Shown one piece after another: positions 1 through 9,124 of a stretch of 64,000 nt of DNA (position 1 is the first letter of the stretch; the number at the start of each line of letters is the position of its first letter). The notes beneath the pieces were generated by a model that worked only from the letters and a program-made list of their open reading frames with translations, did not search any database and was not told where the DNA came from. Source of the DNA: UBA4466 sp963925035 (GTDB taxonomy: Bacteria > Bacteroidota > Bacteroidia > Flavobacteriales_D > Crocinitomicaceae); contig CAWUSK010000017.1 of assembly GCA_963925035.1 (NCBI GenBank), positions 1-64,000 of the forward strand, given 5' to 3'. The position numbers and the translations under genes are program-made.

Positions 1-1
1 A

Positions 2-364
2 CAATTGAGTTTTGAAAGTATTGCTGGCTACCTGCTCGCCCCTGTCTCTTGGGTTATGGGAGTGGAATGGCAAGATTGCATGTACTTCGGTCAAATGCTT
101 GGTGAGAAAACGATTTTAAATGAATTCATCGCCTATCCTCATTTAGGTCAAATACAGGATGAATTGTCAAATAAAACCATTATTATGGCGACTTATGTTC
201 TGTGCGGATTTGCAAACATTGCTTCCATCGGAATACAAGTAGGTGGAATTGGAATTCTTGTTCCCGAAAAACGATCGGTTTTAGCCAAATTCGGAATGAT
301 TGCATTACTTGGTGGAACACTCGCTTGTATGTCAACAGCTGTGTTGGCGGGAATGTTATTTTAG
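2..364 (+). CDS. Concentrative nucleoside transporter (CNT/NupC family), C-terminal fragment
   Basis: The gene enters from the left edge, so only about the last 120 residues are present and the true start lies outside. The visible part carries the family's conserved C-terminal landmarks: GYLLAPVSWVMGV, LNEFIAY, LCGFANIASIGI and a final hydrophobic helix rich in Gly and Ala. CNT proteins import nucleosides across the inner membrane with a cation gradient. LNEF and the CGFAN segment belong to the substrate and cation site of this family. The next gene begins 5 bp after the stop, so the two may be cotranscribed. The family call is firm; the substrate cannot be told from this fragment. Confidence 0.9.
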   Translation, partial: QLSFESIAGYLLAPVSWVMGVEWQDCMYFGQMLGEKTILNEFIAYPHLGQIQDELSNKTIIMATYVLCGFANIASIGIQVGGIGILVPEKRSVLAKFGMIALLGGTLACMSTAVLAGMLF

Positions 365-369
365 GACAA

Positions 370-1335
370 ATGAAGCTTCGAGACAAAATACTGTCTATTT
401 CAAGCAAGGAATCATTCGAGAAAACTGCCTTAGAAGTTTATCACTATCAAGTTCAACATTGTGCTGTTTACCGCAACTATATAGAATTCCTAAATTGGAA
501 AACACCAACCTGCGTAGAAGAAATTCCATTTTTACCCATCGAATTTTTTAAATCTCATCAAATCATTTCCGACGAAAAAGAAACTGAAATCATTTTCAAA
601 AGCAGCGGAACTGGTGGACATCGAAGTACACATTATGTTGCAGAATCACAATTGTACATTCAGTCATTTTCAAAAGCATACGAAACGTCAATTGGTCGTC
701 CGAAAGACCAGGTTATTCTCGCATTATTACCTAATTACACAGAACAAGGTGAATCGAGTTTGGTTTACATGGTCGACCATTTGATCAAGGAAACCAACAA
801 CGAATTATCAGGATTCCTACTCAATTCAGCAGATGAAATTGTAGACCGCTACAGCAGTGCAATTTCATCAGGAAAAAAAGTTGTACTATTCGGTGTTTCA
901 TACGCACTACTTGATCTTGCAGAAACGAATCCTGATCTATCTCAAGCTACTATTATTGAAACAGGTGGAATGAAAGGTCGCAGAAAGGAAATGACAAAGG
1001 AAGAATTGCACAATACATTAAAAAATGGATTAAACGTCCCTTATGTTTCTTCAGAATACGGAATGACTGAATTACTGTCACAAGGATACAGCAACAAGAA
1101 CGGTCTGTTCGAAACTCCTTCTTGGATGAAGATTCTAATCCGCGAAGTCAACGATCCATTCAACTATTTGGAAGATGGAAAAACGGGAGGAATAAACGTA
1201 ATTGACTTGGCTAATATTTACAGTTGCTCATTTATTGCAACACAAGATTTAGGAAAAATTACAGACGATACTTTTCAAATTGTAGGACGGTTCGATCAAT
1301 CCGATATTCGAGGCTGTAATTTACTAATTCAATAA
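370..1335 (+). CDS. LuxE/PaaK-like acyl-protein synthetase (acyl-adenylating enzyme)
   Basis: A 322-residue protein of the LuxE (acyl-protein synthetase) family in the ANL adenylating superfamily. Residues about 75-90 contain FKSSGTGGHRSTH, the Gly/Ser/Thr-rich phosphate loop. SSEYGMTELLSQGY near residue 235 is the A5-type motif (YGMTE) that contacts AMP. The end, VGRFDQSDIRGCN, matches the family's C-terminal hinge. LuxE proteins activate a fatty acid as acyl-AMP and pass it to a Cys, but no LuxC reductase or luciferase lies nearby, so the acyl acceptor is unknown. I chose ATG 370 because it follows the transporter stop by 5 bp and starts the family-like N-terminus; upstream in-frame codons lie inside the transporter gene. 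Confidence 0.8.
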   Translation: MKLRDKILSISSKESFEKTALEVYHYQVQHCAVYRNYIEFLNWKTPTCVEEIPFLPIEFFKSHQIISDEKETEIIFKSSGTGGHRSTHYVAESQLYIQSFSKAYETSIGRPKDQVILALLPNYTEQGESSLVYMVDHLIKETNNELSGFLLNSADEIVDRYSSAISSGKKVVLFGVSYALLDLAETNPDLSQATIIETGGMKGRRKEMTKEELHNTLKNGLNVPYVSSEYGMTELLSQGYSNKNGLFETPSWMKILIREVNDPFNYLEDGKTGGINVIDLANIYSCSFIATQDLGKITDDTFQIVGRFDQSDIRGCNLLIQ

Positions 1336-1410
1336 TTCCATTCTTTTTTACAATTAATTGACATAGATTACTGGCAAGAAATTTGTATCATTGAGAAACA
1401 AAAAATAACT

Positions 1411-2136
1411 ATGAGATATCTAATTCACATTGCATGTAGCGTTTTATTAATACCAACTTCAACATTTGCCCAAGACTTCAGCAAATTAAAGCAAAAAGTA
1501 AACGAAACTGTTAAGTCAGACGCTGCTTCTAGTTCATTGAGTGAGGGAGAAGTTGCAAATGGCTTGAAAGAAGCTTTGAACAACGGAATTGAAAAAGGCG
1601 TAGCGCAGCTTTCAAAACCAGATGGTTATTTCAAGGATGCACAAATTAAAATTCCATTGCCAGATGAGGCGAAAGTAGTTGAAACTAAGTTGCGTCAACT
1701 GGGACAGGGTAAACAAGTTGACGATGCGATAGAATCATTGAACAGAGCCGCAGAAGATGCTGCCACTGGAGCAAAAGATTTATTTGTATCAGCAATTAAA
1801 AATATGACTGTGACAGATGCGATGAACCTATTGAAAGGTAACGACGATGCTGCAACGCGTTTTTTGGAGAAATCTACACGTGAAGCATTGGTTATTAAAT
1901 TCAGACCTATAATTAAAGTTTCTTTAGACAAAGTTGGTGCAACGAAACATTGGAATACTATTTTCACTGCGTACAACAAAATTCCTTTGGTTCAAAAAGT
2001 GAACCCGGATTTAGAAGAATTTGCGACAAACAAAGCAATTGATGGATTGTTCATACAAATCGCTAAGCAAGAATTAGAGATTCGTAAAAATCCAGGTGCT
2101 CGAGTAACTGATTTATTGAAGAAAGTATTTGGCTAA
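1411..2136 (+). CDS. DUF4197 family exported protein
   Basis: A 241-residue protein with a Sec signal peptide (hydrophobic stretch to about residue 20, cleavage near TFAQ/D). The rest is helical and of even composition, with LKEALNNGIEKGVAQLSKPDGYF and a C-terminal LLKKVFG, typical of DUF4197. The family's function is unknown; it is periplasmic or outer-membrane associated. Upstream, TTG at 1358 is followed after 17 bp by a GAAATTTG box, a weak match to the Bacteroidota promoter. A hairpin terminator follows the stop, so this is probably a single-gene unit. Confidence 0.82.
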   Translation: MRYLIHIACSVLLIPTSTFAQDFSKLKQKVNETVKSDAASSSLSEGEVANGLKEALNNGIEKGVAQLSKPDGYFKDAQIKIPLPDEAKVVETKLRQLGQGKQVDDAIESLNRAAEDAATGAKDLFVSAIKNMTVTDAMNLLKGNDDAATRFLEKSTREALVIKFRPIIKVSLDKVGATKHWNTIFTAYNKIPLVQKVNPDLEEFATNKAIDGLFIQIAKQELEIRKNPGARVTDLLKKVFG

Positions 2137-2162
2137 AACGGAGTCAGGATTTCAAGACATTA

Positions 2163-2203
2163 AGAGTCAGGACGTGTTCTTTAGAACCTTCCTGACTTTT
2201 CTT
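2163..2203 (+). terminator. Intrinsic terminator after DUF4197 gene
   Basis: AGTCAGGA at 2165-2172 pairs with TCCTGACT at 2190-2197. Inside the loop a second small stem GTTC/GAAC surrounds TTTA, and the outer stem is followed by a T-rich run. It lies about 30 bp after the DUF4197 stop. Confidence 0.7.
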
Positions 2204-2243
2204 TGACCCCTCGTTTATTCAATCATTAAGCCAATTTCTAAGT

Positions 2244-2274
2244 TTGACTAAATAGAACTAATTGATTATCTTTG
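2244..2274 (+). promoter_or_regulatory. Bacteroidota-type promoter for the M20 amidohydrolase operon
   Basis: TTG at 2244-2246, 20 bp, then TATCTTTG at 2267-2274, matching the TTG-N17..23-TAnnTTTG consensus of Bacteroidota sigma factors. The ATG follows at 2301, giving a leader of roughly 20 nt. Confidence 0.6.
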
Positions 2275-2300
2275 AACTCAACAATTTATAGCCAATACAG

Positions 2301-3491
2301 ATGAACGCTGAACTCAAAAAAACAATTGAACGTCTTTCGAATGAACTTTTCGAGAAGGTAAAATTGTATCGTGAGCACATTCATGCGAATCCAGAACTTT
2401 CCTACCAGGAACATAATACCATGGCGTATATTTCTGAACAGTTGACTAAACTAGGAATTGAACACACAACAAAAGTCGGAGACACAGGAATTGTTGCGTT
2501 GATAAAGGCTGCACATCATGCAGATGATCAAGAAGTTGTTGGATTGAGAGGCGACATGGATGCATTGCCAATTCAAGAAGAAAATGATGTTCCTTTTAAA
2601 TCGAAAGTTGACGGTGTAATGCACGCTTGTGGACATGACGTTCATACTTCGATTTTACTAGGAGCTGCAGAGATTTTAAACTCAATTAAAGACCAACTTC
2701 CTCAACCTGTAAAGCTGCTGTTTCAACCAGGAGAAGAGAAAAACCCCGGAGGAGCAACCTACATGATTCGTGATGGCGCGCTTCAAAATCCGAAAGTAAA
2801 AGAAATGTTTGCTTTGCACGTTTTTCCAGATATGCCTGTCGGAAATGTGGGATTCAAAGAAGGAATTTACATGGCTTCTTGCGATGAAATATACATTACA
2901 ATCAACGGAAAAGGAGGACACGGCGCAACGCCACATCAATGTATCGACCCAATTTTAATTGGAGCAAACATCGTAACAAATATGCAACAAATTGTAAGCC
3001 GTCGATGTGATCCAAAAATTCCATGTGTACTTTCTTTTGGGCATTTTGAAGCTCTCGGAGCAACAAACGTTATTCCCTCAAAAGCATATTTAAAAGGTAC
3101 TTTCCGAACGATGGATGAAAATTGGAGAGCTGAAGCTATACAACTAATTGAATCGACGGCTAAAGAACTAGCTCAGGCCAATGGAGGAACTGCCGATGTA
3201 GAAATCAGCAAAGGTTATCCGTATTTAGAGAACGATCCAGCAACAACAGCAAAAATGCGAATTGCAGCAATTGATTTCCTAGGGCAAGATAAAGTGGATG
3301 AATTACCGATTAGATTAACAGCAGAAGACTTTTCTTATTATTCACAAGAAATTCCTGTTTGTTTTTTCCGTTTAGGCGTGCGCAACGAAGAGAAAGGAAT
3401 AGTTTATGGCGTTCATCATCCTAAATTCAATATTGATGACAACGCTTTAATAATTGGAATGCAAATGATGGCATTAGCTCCATTTTCATAA
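2301..3491 (+). CDS. M20 family amidohydrolase (hippurate hydrolase / N-acyl-amino-acid deacylase type)
   Basis: A 396-residue metallopeptidase-fold hydrolase of the M20D group, the usual length. Visible metal-site motifs in order: LRGDMDALPIQEE (about residue 80), HACGHDVHTS (about 110), QPGEEKNPGGA (about 147) and LHVFPDMP (about 173). The dimerisation-domain motif GKGGHGATPH is near residue 212. Enzymes of this group cleave the amide bond of N-acyl amino acids or hippurate; the real substrate cannot be predicted. There is no signal peptide, so it is cytosolic. It is the first gene of an operon: its TAA overlaps the next ATG by one base. Confidence 0.88.
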   Translation: MNAELKKTIERLSNELFEKVKLYREHIHANPELSYQEHNTMAYISEQLTKLGIEHTTKVGDTGIVALIKAAHHADDQEVVGLRGDMDALPIQEENDVPFKSKVDGVMHACGHDVHTSILLGAAEILNSIKDQLPQPVKLLFQPGEEKNPGGATYMIRDGALQNPKVKEMFALHVFPDMPVGNVGFKEGIYMASCDEIYITINGKGGHGATPHQCIDPILIGANIVTNMQQIVSRRCDPKIPCVLSFGHFEALGATNVIPSKAYLKGTFRTMDENWRAEAIQLIESTAKELAQANGGTADVEISKGYPYLENDPATTAKMRIAAIDFLGQDKVDELPIRLTAEDFSYYSQEIPVCFFRLGVRNEEKGIVYGVHHPKFNIDDNALIIGMQMMALAPFS

Positions 3492-4054
3492 TGATAAAAT
3501 ACAGTTTATATTTCGCAGTAATCTTTTTGCTGTTCAGGTGTTCAGAAGCAACTCCTGTTCCTATTTCCGAGGTGCACGAGGTTCGTAACATTGGAGAGTT
3601 ATCTACCACAGAATATACGGTTGGGAAAATTGTAAAACTCGACGATACGGCAGAAGAATGGTATAAATTTGGAGATCGAAAATTGCTGATACATTGCAAA
3701 GCCAAAATAAAAGCCGGTGTTGATTTATCTAAACTAAAGGATGACGACATTAAAGTGAGTGGAACTTCAATTGAAATTACGCTTCCACCAGCTCAAGTAA
3801 CGTTATTTTCTATGGATCCAAATCTAATGCGCACAGAAATGGAAAGTGTAACAGGACTTCGCTCTAATTTTACACAAAAGGAAAAAAACGCATTTTTAAT
3901 ACAAGGTGAAGAATCCATCAAAAAAGACATTCTAGAAACAGGCATTCTCAAAGATGCCAACAACAATGCAGAAGCTTTTTTAATAGACTTCTACTCGCAA
4001 ATGGGATTTGAAAAAGTAAGTGTTAAACGAACAGGTCAGAAAGATGAAAAATGA
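3491..4054 (+). CDS. DUF4230 domain lipoprotein-like protein (copy 1)
   Basis: A 187-residue protein with a short hydrophobic leader ending in LLFRCSEA, a plausible but imperfect lipobox. The body fits DUF4230: VHEVRNIGELSTTEYTVGKI, then IHCKAKIKAGVDLSKL and a segment of the form I-x-LPPAQV. The function of DUF4230 is unknown. Its start codon overlaps the amidohydrolase stop by one base, so expression is coupled. The next gene encodes a second DUF4230 protein with a membrane anchor, suggesting an old tandem duplication or a two-subunit envelope complex (inference). Confidence 0.78.
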   Translation: MIKYSLYFAVIFLLFRCSEATPVPISEVHEVRNIGELSTTEYTVGKIVKLDDTAEEWYKFGDRKLLIHCKAKIKAGVDLSKLKDDDIKVSGTSIEITLPPAQVTLFSMDPNLMRTEMESVTGLRSNFTQKEKNAFLIQGEESIKKDILETGILKDANNNAEAFLIDFYSQMGFEKVSVKRTGQKDEK

Positions 4055-4667
4055 ATATGTTCGCTTATTGAAAAATATATTTGTCCTCGGATTCCTGGTA
4101 TTCTTGGTCGTTTTAGTTGTTAACTATTTTATGCCTGCTGGAGATACAGAATTAACCATTGATAATACTCCAATTCACATTGAATCCATCAAAACAATTG
4201 CTGAAATCAGCACAGTAAGCTATAAAGATGAAGTTGTAATCGATACCGTGGAATATTACGGGGAATTTACAAGTGTTCTAGATCCTGACGAATGGATGCG
4301 TGTTCTTAACCGTGGAATAAAACGTCGATTGACATTGATCATTCAAGGTGAAGTGAAGTACGGCATCGATTTAACGAATAAAAATTATTCGGTAGTTTCC
4401 AATAAAGACAGTATCTGGGTAACATTGCCTCAACCAAAAATTTTAGATGTTATCATTTCGCCTTCAAAGAATGAAGTTTTTCAAGAACAAGGAAGTTGGA
4501 GTGATAATACACGGCGGAAATTGGAGGTCAAAGCAAAGTTCATGATTCAAAAAAATGCAGATGCGATTTCACTTCAAAAAAAGGCGAAGGAAAATACAAT
4601 TCGACTATTTAAGAAGTTAATCCGCACTCCTCGTGCCTTAATTATTAAATTTGAAGATGCTAAATAA
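4044..4667 (+). CDS. DUF4230 domain membrane-anchored protein (copy 2)
   Basis: A 207-residue protein with one N-terminal transmembrane helix (about residues 10-30, FVLGFLVFLVVLVVNYF) and an extracytoplasmic DUF4230 domain. It follows the same plan as its neighbour: a conserved SIKTIAEISTVSYKDEV-type strand, then LTLIIQGEVKYGIDL and a VTLPQPKIL strand. ATG 4044 is preferred over the upstream GTG at 4020 because it starts directly before the basic N-terminus and overlaps the previous gene by 11 bp. No enzymatic motif is visible. Confidence 0.78.
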   Translation: MKNEYVRLLKNIFVLGFLVFLVVLVVNYFMPAGDTELTIDNTPIHIESIKTIAEISTVSYKDEVVIDTVEYYGEFTSVLDPDEWMRVLNRGIKRRLTLIIQGEVKYGIDLTNKNYSVVSNKDSIWVTLPQPKILDVIISPSKNEVFQEQGSWSDNTRRKLEVKAKFMIQKNADAISLQKKAKENTIRLFKKLIRTPRALIIKFEDAK

Positions 4668-5082
4668 GTTATTCATCACGCTATCACTAATTTTTTTATG
4701 TGCAGCCTGCAGTAAAATTAAATCCACCGAAAAGAAAATGGGCGGTGAATGGACAATTTATACAATGAAGGTCACAAAGTCAAATGGACTTTCTTACTAC
4801 TACGAAACAACTGGAACTTTTAACTTTTCGGAGATAAATAATCACGCAGGGAAATACGCCTTGAACATGACTTATATCACTCCAACTGGGGCGGTTTCAA
4901 AGAATGAGTCAGGTGGATTTATTTTGAAAGAGAAAGGTGAATACTTCGATTTATACCGCGATAATCCAGATGGTTCTATTACCATGATTCCAGACGCAAG
5001 AATACTGTTAATTACCAAGGACGATATTGAAATGCTCTATCAAGATAACAATGAAAGTTTCTGGTTTATTCTAGAAAAATAA
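4657..5082 (+). CDS. Small lipoprotein, lipocalin-like
   Basis: A 141-residue lipoprotein: the hydrophobic leader ends in FLCAACSK, a good lipobox with the acylated Cys near residue 18. The mature part reads as alternating beta strands starting with GGEWTIYTM and ending with FWFILEK, the pattern of small lipocalin-like Bacteroidota lipoproteins; this fold assignment is weak. ATG 4657 was chosen over TTG 4651 because it begins the signal peptide cleanly. It overlaps the DUF4230 copy 2 stop by 11 bp and closes the operon begun by the amidohydrolase. Confidence 0.68.
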   Translation: MLNKLFITLSLIFLCAACSKIKSTEKKMGGEWTIYTMKVTKSNGLSYYYETTGTFNFSEINNHAGKYALNMTYITPTGAVSKNESGGFILKEKGEYFDLYRDNPDGSITMIPDARILLITKDDIEMLYQDNNESFWFILEK

Positions 5083-5115
5083 GATAGAAATTTAACCATT
5101 AAGCTGTTTACTTTA

Positions 5116-6081
5116 TTAAAAAGTACTGTCGCTCATTAAGTAATTCTGCACGTAATCTTCTATTCCTTCTTCTAATGAATGAAATTTTCTAGAGTATCCA
5201 GCGGATCTCAATTTATTGATGTCTGCTTCTGTAAAGTATTGATACTTGTCACGAATATCGATTGGCGTATCAACGAAAGAAATAGATTCCTCACGTCCCA
5301 TTGCCTTGAAGGTGTTCTTAGCCAAATCCAAGAACGTACGTGCAGTTCCTGAACCCAAGTTATAAATTCCAGAAGCTGGAGTCTCGTCTTTCAAAAACAG
5401 GCAAACTTCCAACAAGTCTTTCACGTATACAAAATCACGTAATTGACCACCATCAGTGTAATCTGGATTATGTGAACGGAACAACTTCATTGCTGCTGTT
5501 GATGTAATTTGATTGAATGCATGAAAAATCACAGAAGCCATTCTACCTTTATGGTATTCGTTTGGCCCGTAGACATTGAAAAACTTCAAGCCAGCCCAAA
5601 ACGGTGGAAATTTCGATTGTTCTAATACAAAAATATCAAAATTGTTTTTTGATTCACCATAAGGATTCAACGGTTTCAATTTTGGAATAATTGCGTGATC
5701 GTCTTTATATCCAAATTCTCCCAAACCATATGTTGCACCAGAACTAGCGTAAACCAATGGAATTTGTTTTTCTACACAAATGTTCCAAATGTCTTTTGAA
5801 TAATTGACATTCAATTCGTCAAAAATTGATTCGTCAAACTCAGTTGTATCAGTGCGTGCTCCGATGTGATAAATGAATTCAACTTCATCAGAAAATTCAT
5901 TTAACCATTGAATGAAATCTTTTCTTCCAACTTTCGCTGCGATTGTTTTTCCTTCCAAATTTCGACTTTTCTCTATTTTTGAGAAATCATCCACTACTAT
6001 TATACCATCATGTCCCGCTTGATTCAAACGACCAACTAGGCAGCTTCCAATAAATCCTGCTGCACCTGTAACTACAATCAT
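5116..6081 (-). CDS. hldD: ADP-L-glycero-D-manno-heptose-6-epimerase
   Basis: A 321-residue extended SDR enzyme. It opens with the NAD(P)-binding MIVVTGAAGFIGS, has the catalytic Tyr and Lys in NPYGESK (about residue 142) and HIGARTDTTE (about 77). GRMASVIFHAF and GGQLRDFVYVKD are diagnostic for HldD/RfaD. It inverts C6 of ADP-D-glycero-D-manno-heptose to make the lipopolysaccharide inner-core heptose donor. ATG 6081 was chosen because the Rossmann motif starts there; further upstream codons overlap the kinase gene. It lies 10 bp after the deoxynucleoside kinase and is probably cotranscribed. Confidence 0.9.
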   Translation of the reverse strand: MIVVTGAAGFIGSCLVGRLNQAGHDGIIVVDDFSKIEKSRNLEGKTIAAKVGRKDFIQWLNEFSDEVEFIYHIGARTDTTEFDESIFDELNVNYSKDIWNICVEKQIPLVYASSGATYGLGEFGYKDDHAIIPKLKPLNPYGESKNNFDIFVLEQSKFPPFWAGLKFFNVYGPNEYHKGRMASVIFHAFNQITSTAAMKLFRSHNPDYTDGGQLRDFVYVKDLLEVCLFLKDETPASGIYNLGSGTARTFLDLAKNTFKAMGREESISFVDTPIDIRDKYQYFTEADINKLRSAGYSRKFHSLEEGIEDYVQNYLMSDSTF

Positions 6082-6091
6082 GTTATTATTT

Positions 6092-6706
6092 TTAGAATAA
6101 ACCGTTGATTTCGGCATCAATTGCATTGATAATCTTTCCTAGATCTTCTTGGCTTTCTGGAAAGTTATTATTGTCCACATCAATTACCAATAACTTTCCC
6201 TTATCGTAAGTAGAAATCCACGCTTCATAACGCTCATTCAATCGTTTCAAGTAATCGAGACGAATACTTTCTTCATACTCTCTACCTCTTTGTTGAATTT
6301 GATTCACCAAAGTAGGAACGCTTGCACGCAAATAAATCAATAAATCTGGAGCAGAAACGAAAGAATCCATCAAGTTGAACAATGAAAAATAGTTTTCAAA
6401 ATCACGCGTTGTCATCAATCCCATAGAGTGAAGATTTGGAGCGAAAATAAACGCATCTTCATAAATTGTTCTGTCTTGAATAACAGTCTTTTCTGTTTTT
6501 TGAATCTCTTGCGTTTGCGTAAAACGACTGTTCAAATAATAAATCTGAAGGTTAAAAGACCAACGTTGCATGTCTTCATAAAAGTCATTCAAATATGGAT
6601 TTTGTTCCACGTCTTCAAAATGTGTATCCCATCCAAAATGTTTGGCCAACATTGTCGTCAATGTTGTTTTTCCTGAACCTATATTTCCTGCTATTGCAAT
6701 ATGCAT
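6092..6706 (-). CDS. Deoxynucleoside kinase (deoxyadenosine/deoxyguanosine kinase type)
   Basis: A 204-residue cytosolic kinase of the dNK family. P-loop GNIGSGKTT lies at residues 7-15. FEDVEQNPYLNDFY follows (the ENPY-like substrate loop), then QDRTIYEDAFIF with the DR-S/T catalytic motif near residue 77, and a LID region RGREYEE. It phosphorylates deoxynucleosides in the salvage pathway using ATP; which base is preferred cannot be told. The start ATG sits directly before the P-loop strand. hldD follows on the same strand. Confidence 0.88.
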   Translation of the reverse strand: MHIAIAGNIGSGKTTLTTMLAKHFGWDTHFEDVEQNPYLNDFYEDMQRWSFNLQIYYLNSRFTQTQEIQKTEKTVIQDRTIYEDAFIFAPNLHSMGLMTTRDFENYFSLFNLMDSFVSAPDLLIYLRASVPTLVNQIQQRGREYEESIRLDYLKRLNERYEAWISTYDKGKLLVIDVDNNNFPESQEDLGKIINAIDAEINGLF

Positions 6707-6760
6707 CCTACTTCTTATTTAGACTGACTAAATTACAAACTTTGAGAGAAGAATCAAGGA

Positions 6761-7582
6761 TTATTTTGAGATTTGCAACTCAAATTTATGAACACCTGTA
6801 TTTGTCTTGAAAAAGAAGTGCTGATTTCTATAAATAAACTCAGTAATATCAGGGATTGGAAGTAATACTCTATTCGATTTGTCTGAATCAAAAAAACGAA
6901 CTTTTAATTTATCTTTATGTAGAGTAAACATCCCTTTTTCGTGCGCATCTAACTGAATAATACCTGTTTCGGGTACAAATTCCATCAACGAACCATACAT
7001 ATCAAAAATGTAAACTCCTTTGATTGGATCGACAACGAACAATCGGTTTCCTCTTTCCTTGATTTGTGAAACTTCTTTAATGTCTAAAGTCCCGATAATG
7101 TTTAATATTTCCTGTTGTTGATTTAAATGATTCAATGAAAGCAAAAGCAAACGCGAATTGAAGCGGTCGAATACCCAGATTTTATTCGGTTGACTTGACG
7201 CAGAAATGAGAGTAACATTTACCAATCCTTTATCGGCAAGATCAACACAATCATCTAGCATTGTCAATGTATTGTCAAAATAGCAAAGTGTTTGCTGTTC
7301 TTCAGAAAAATGAATAAGTTTAGATGTATTGATCGAAACAAAATCTTTGATTTGTCCCAAGGATTTAATGCTTTGGGAAAACATCAATTTCCCATCCAAC
7401 GAGTATTTATTGATTGTTCCATTGTCTGAAGTAAAATAATATTCCAAAACATCGATGTGCCACACTTCATTTTCCTTTACTGGATAAGTCTGAAGTTCAA
7501 TCCATTGATAGCCGAATGAGTCTTGAGCGAAAGTCAAAAACCCAGCAAACATACCAATAAAAGCAAGTGAATATTTAAACAT
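6761..7582 (-). CDS. Secreted hypothetical protein, beta-propeller-like
   Basis: A 273-residue protein with a clear Sec signal peptide (cleavage near LTFAQ/D). The mature part consists of short beta strands with repeats of the type YSLDGKLMFSQSIKSLG, FDRFNSRLLLLSLN and VVDPIKGVYIFDMYGSLMEF, resembling blades of a propeller. No catalytic motif is visible and I do not recognise a named family. Its ATG overlaps the end of the GH3-family gene by 8 bp, so the two are translationally coupled. Confidence 0.7.
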   Translation of the reverse strand: MFKYSLAFIGMFAGFLTFAQDSFGYQWIELQTYPVKENEVWHIDVLEYYFTSDNGTINKYSLDGKLMFSQSIKSLGQIKDFVSINTSKLIHFSEEQQTLCYFDNTLTMLDDCVDLADKGLVNVTLISASSQPNKIWVFDRFNSRLLLLSLNHLNQQQEILNIIGTLDIKEVSQIKERGNRLFVVDPIKGVYIFDMYGSLMEFVPETGIIQLDAHEKGMFTLHKDKLKVRFFDSDKSNRVLLPIPDITEFIYRNQHFFFKTNTGVHKFELQISK

Positions 7583-9104
7583 GTTCTTCAGTATTTACTT
7601 CCCTCAATTCCAAAATCTGTTCCACTATTACACGATCATTCGATAAACGTGGTACTTTATTTTGTCCACCCAACTTTCCAATGGACTCCAACCAGCGATC
7701 GAACGTTCCCTTTTTCACTATATGTATAACGGGTTTATTCAATACCATATTGTGGTAGCGCTTGGCATCGTAATCTGAATTTAAAAAACGAAGTTGTTCG
7801 TCCAAGATAAGACAAAATCGCTCCATTTCGTCAGGCATGCGAATAAACTCCACAATCCACTCATGTCCGCCCTTATCCTCCTCGTTCATGAAGATTGGTC
7901 CAACTGTATATTCTCTAATTTGAGCATTGGTTTTTGAGCACGCTTCAGCAATTGCGTTATCTGCATTCTCAACAATCACCTCTTCTCCAGCAATGTTGAT
8001 GTAATTTTTTGTGCGTCCCGTAATTTTAAATCGGAATGGTTTTTTGCTGGTGAACTTGATCGTATCTCCCAATATGTATCGCCACAGACCAGCATTTGTA
8101 GTAATAACTATGGCGTAATTAACTTCTGTCTCTACCTCATCGATTGAAAGCGTAATTTTAGAATTCACGCCGTCAAACGACGACATTGGAATAAACTCAA
8201 AAAAGACGCCATAATCCAACATAAGAAGCATTTCATTGGAATCTACCTCGTCTTGAATTCCAAAAAATCCTTCTGACGCATTGTAGGTCTCAACATAATT
8301 CATGTTTTCGTCAGGAATCATTCGTTTAAACTGCTCACGATAAGGTTCGAAGCTTACTCCGCCATGCATGAATAGCTCCAGATTCGGCCATACTTCTTTT
8401 AAATTCGATTTTCCGGAAAGTTCCAACACGCGATTTACCAGGACCATTGTCCAGCTTGGAACTCCAGCCAAAATATATACATCTTGATGCATGGTAGAAA
8501 GCGCCATTTGTTCAATTTTCTCTTGCCATTCACTCATCAAAGCAATGTCACGTGAAGGAGTACGACGAATTTCTGCCCACCAAGGAAGGTTTTTTACAAT
8601 AATCGCGGATAAATCACCGAAATAGGAATCTGCAGAAAGTTGATTGATTTCCGCGGAACCGCCAATAATTAAATGTTTTCCTTTGTATAGTTTTCGATTT
8701 GGATGATTATCGTAATACATTGCAAGCAGGTCTTTTCCTCCTTTGTAATGACATTCTTCCAACGATTCTTTTGTGACAGGAATAAACTTACTTCTACTTT
8801 CAGTTGTTCCGGATGATTTTGCAAACCATTTTGTCTCAGAAGGCCAAAGTAATTTCTTTTCGCCATTCATCAAGCGATCAACATACGGCCGCACATCTTC
8901 GTAAGTTTGAATTGGGACTTTCTTAAAGTCTTGATAGTCTTTGATTTCAGAAAACGAATGTTTTATTCCGTATTCTGTTTTTGCTCCTTGTTTGATGAAC
9001 ACATCTAAAAGTTCGTGCTGTACCTCATTCGGATACTTTCGAAACAAATCGATCTGATGGATCCGTTTCTTCATCATCCATGCGAAGATTGAATTAAAAG
9101 GCAT
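7575..9104 (-). CDS. GH3 auxin-responsive promoter family protein (acyl-adenylating/amidosynthetase fold)
   Basis: A 509-residue member of the bacterial branch of the GH3 family, in the ANL superfamily. Near residue 95, WFAKSSGTTESRSKFIP is the phosphate loop. NASEGFFGIQDE (about residue 277) is the A5-like motif. LWRYILGDTIKFTSKKPFRFKITGRTKNYINIAGEEV holds the conserved Asp and hinge Arg. Plant members join amino acids to acyl hormones; bacterial substrates are unknown. The length matches the family. ATG 9104 opens the known N-terminus (about 10 residues before KKRIHQIDLF). The downstream propeller-like gene overlaps it. Confidence 0.85.
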   Translation of the reverse strand: MPFNSIFAWMMKKRIHQIDLFRKYPNEVQHELLDVFIKQGAKTEYGIKHSFSEIKDYQDFKKVPIQTYEDVRPYVDRLMNGEKKLLWPSETKWFAKSSGTTESRSKFIPVTKESLEECHYKGGKDLLAMYYDNHPNRKLYKGKHLIIGGSAEINQLSADSYFGDLSAIIVKNLPWWAEIRRTPSRDIALMSEWQEKIEQMALSTMHQDVYILAGVPSWTMVLVNRVLELSGKSNLKEVWPNLELFMHGGVSFEPYREQFKRMIPDENMNYVETYNASEGFFGIQDEVDSNEMLLMLDYGVFFEFIPMSSFDGVNSKITLSIDEVETEVNYAIVITTNAGLWRYILGDTIKFTSKKPFRFKITGRTKNYINIAGEEVIVENADNAIAEACSKTNAQIREYTVGPIFMNEEDKGGHEWIVEFIRMPDEMERFCLILDEQLRFLNSDYDAKRYHNMVLNKPVIHIVKKGTFDRWLESIGKLGGQNKVPRLSNDRVIVEQILELREVNTEEHV

Positions 9105-9124
9105 AGCGCGACTATTTTTTAAAC

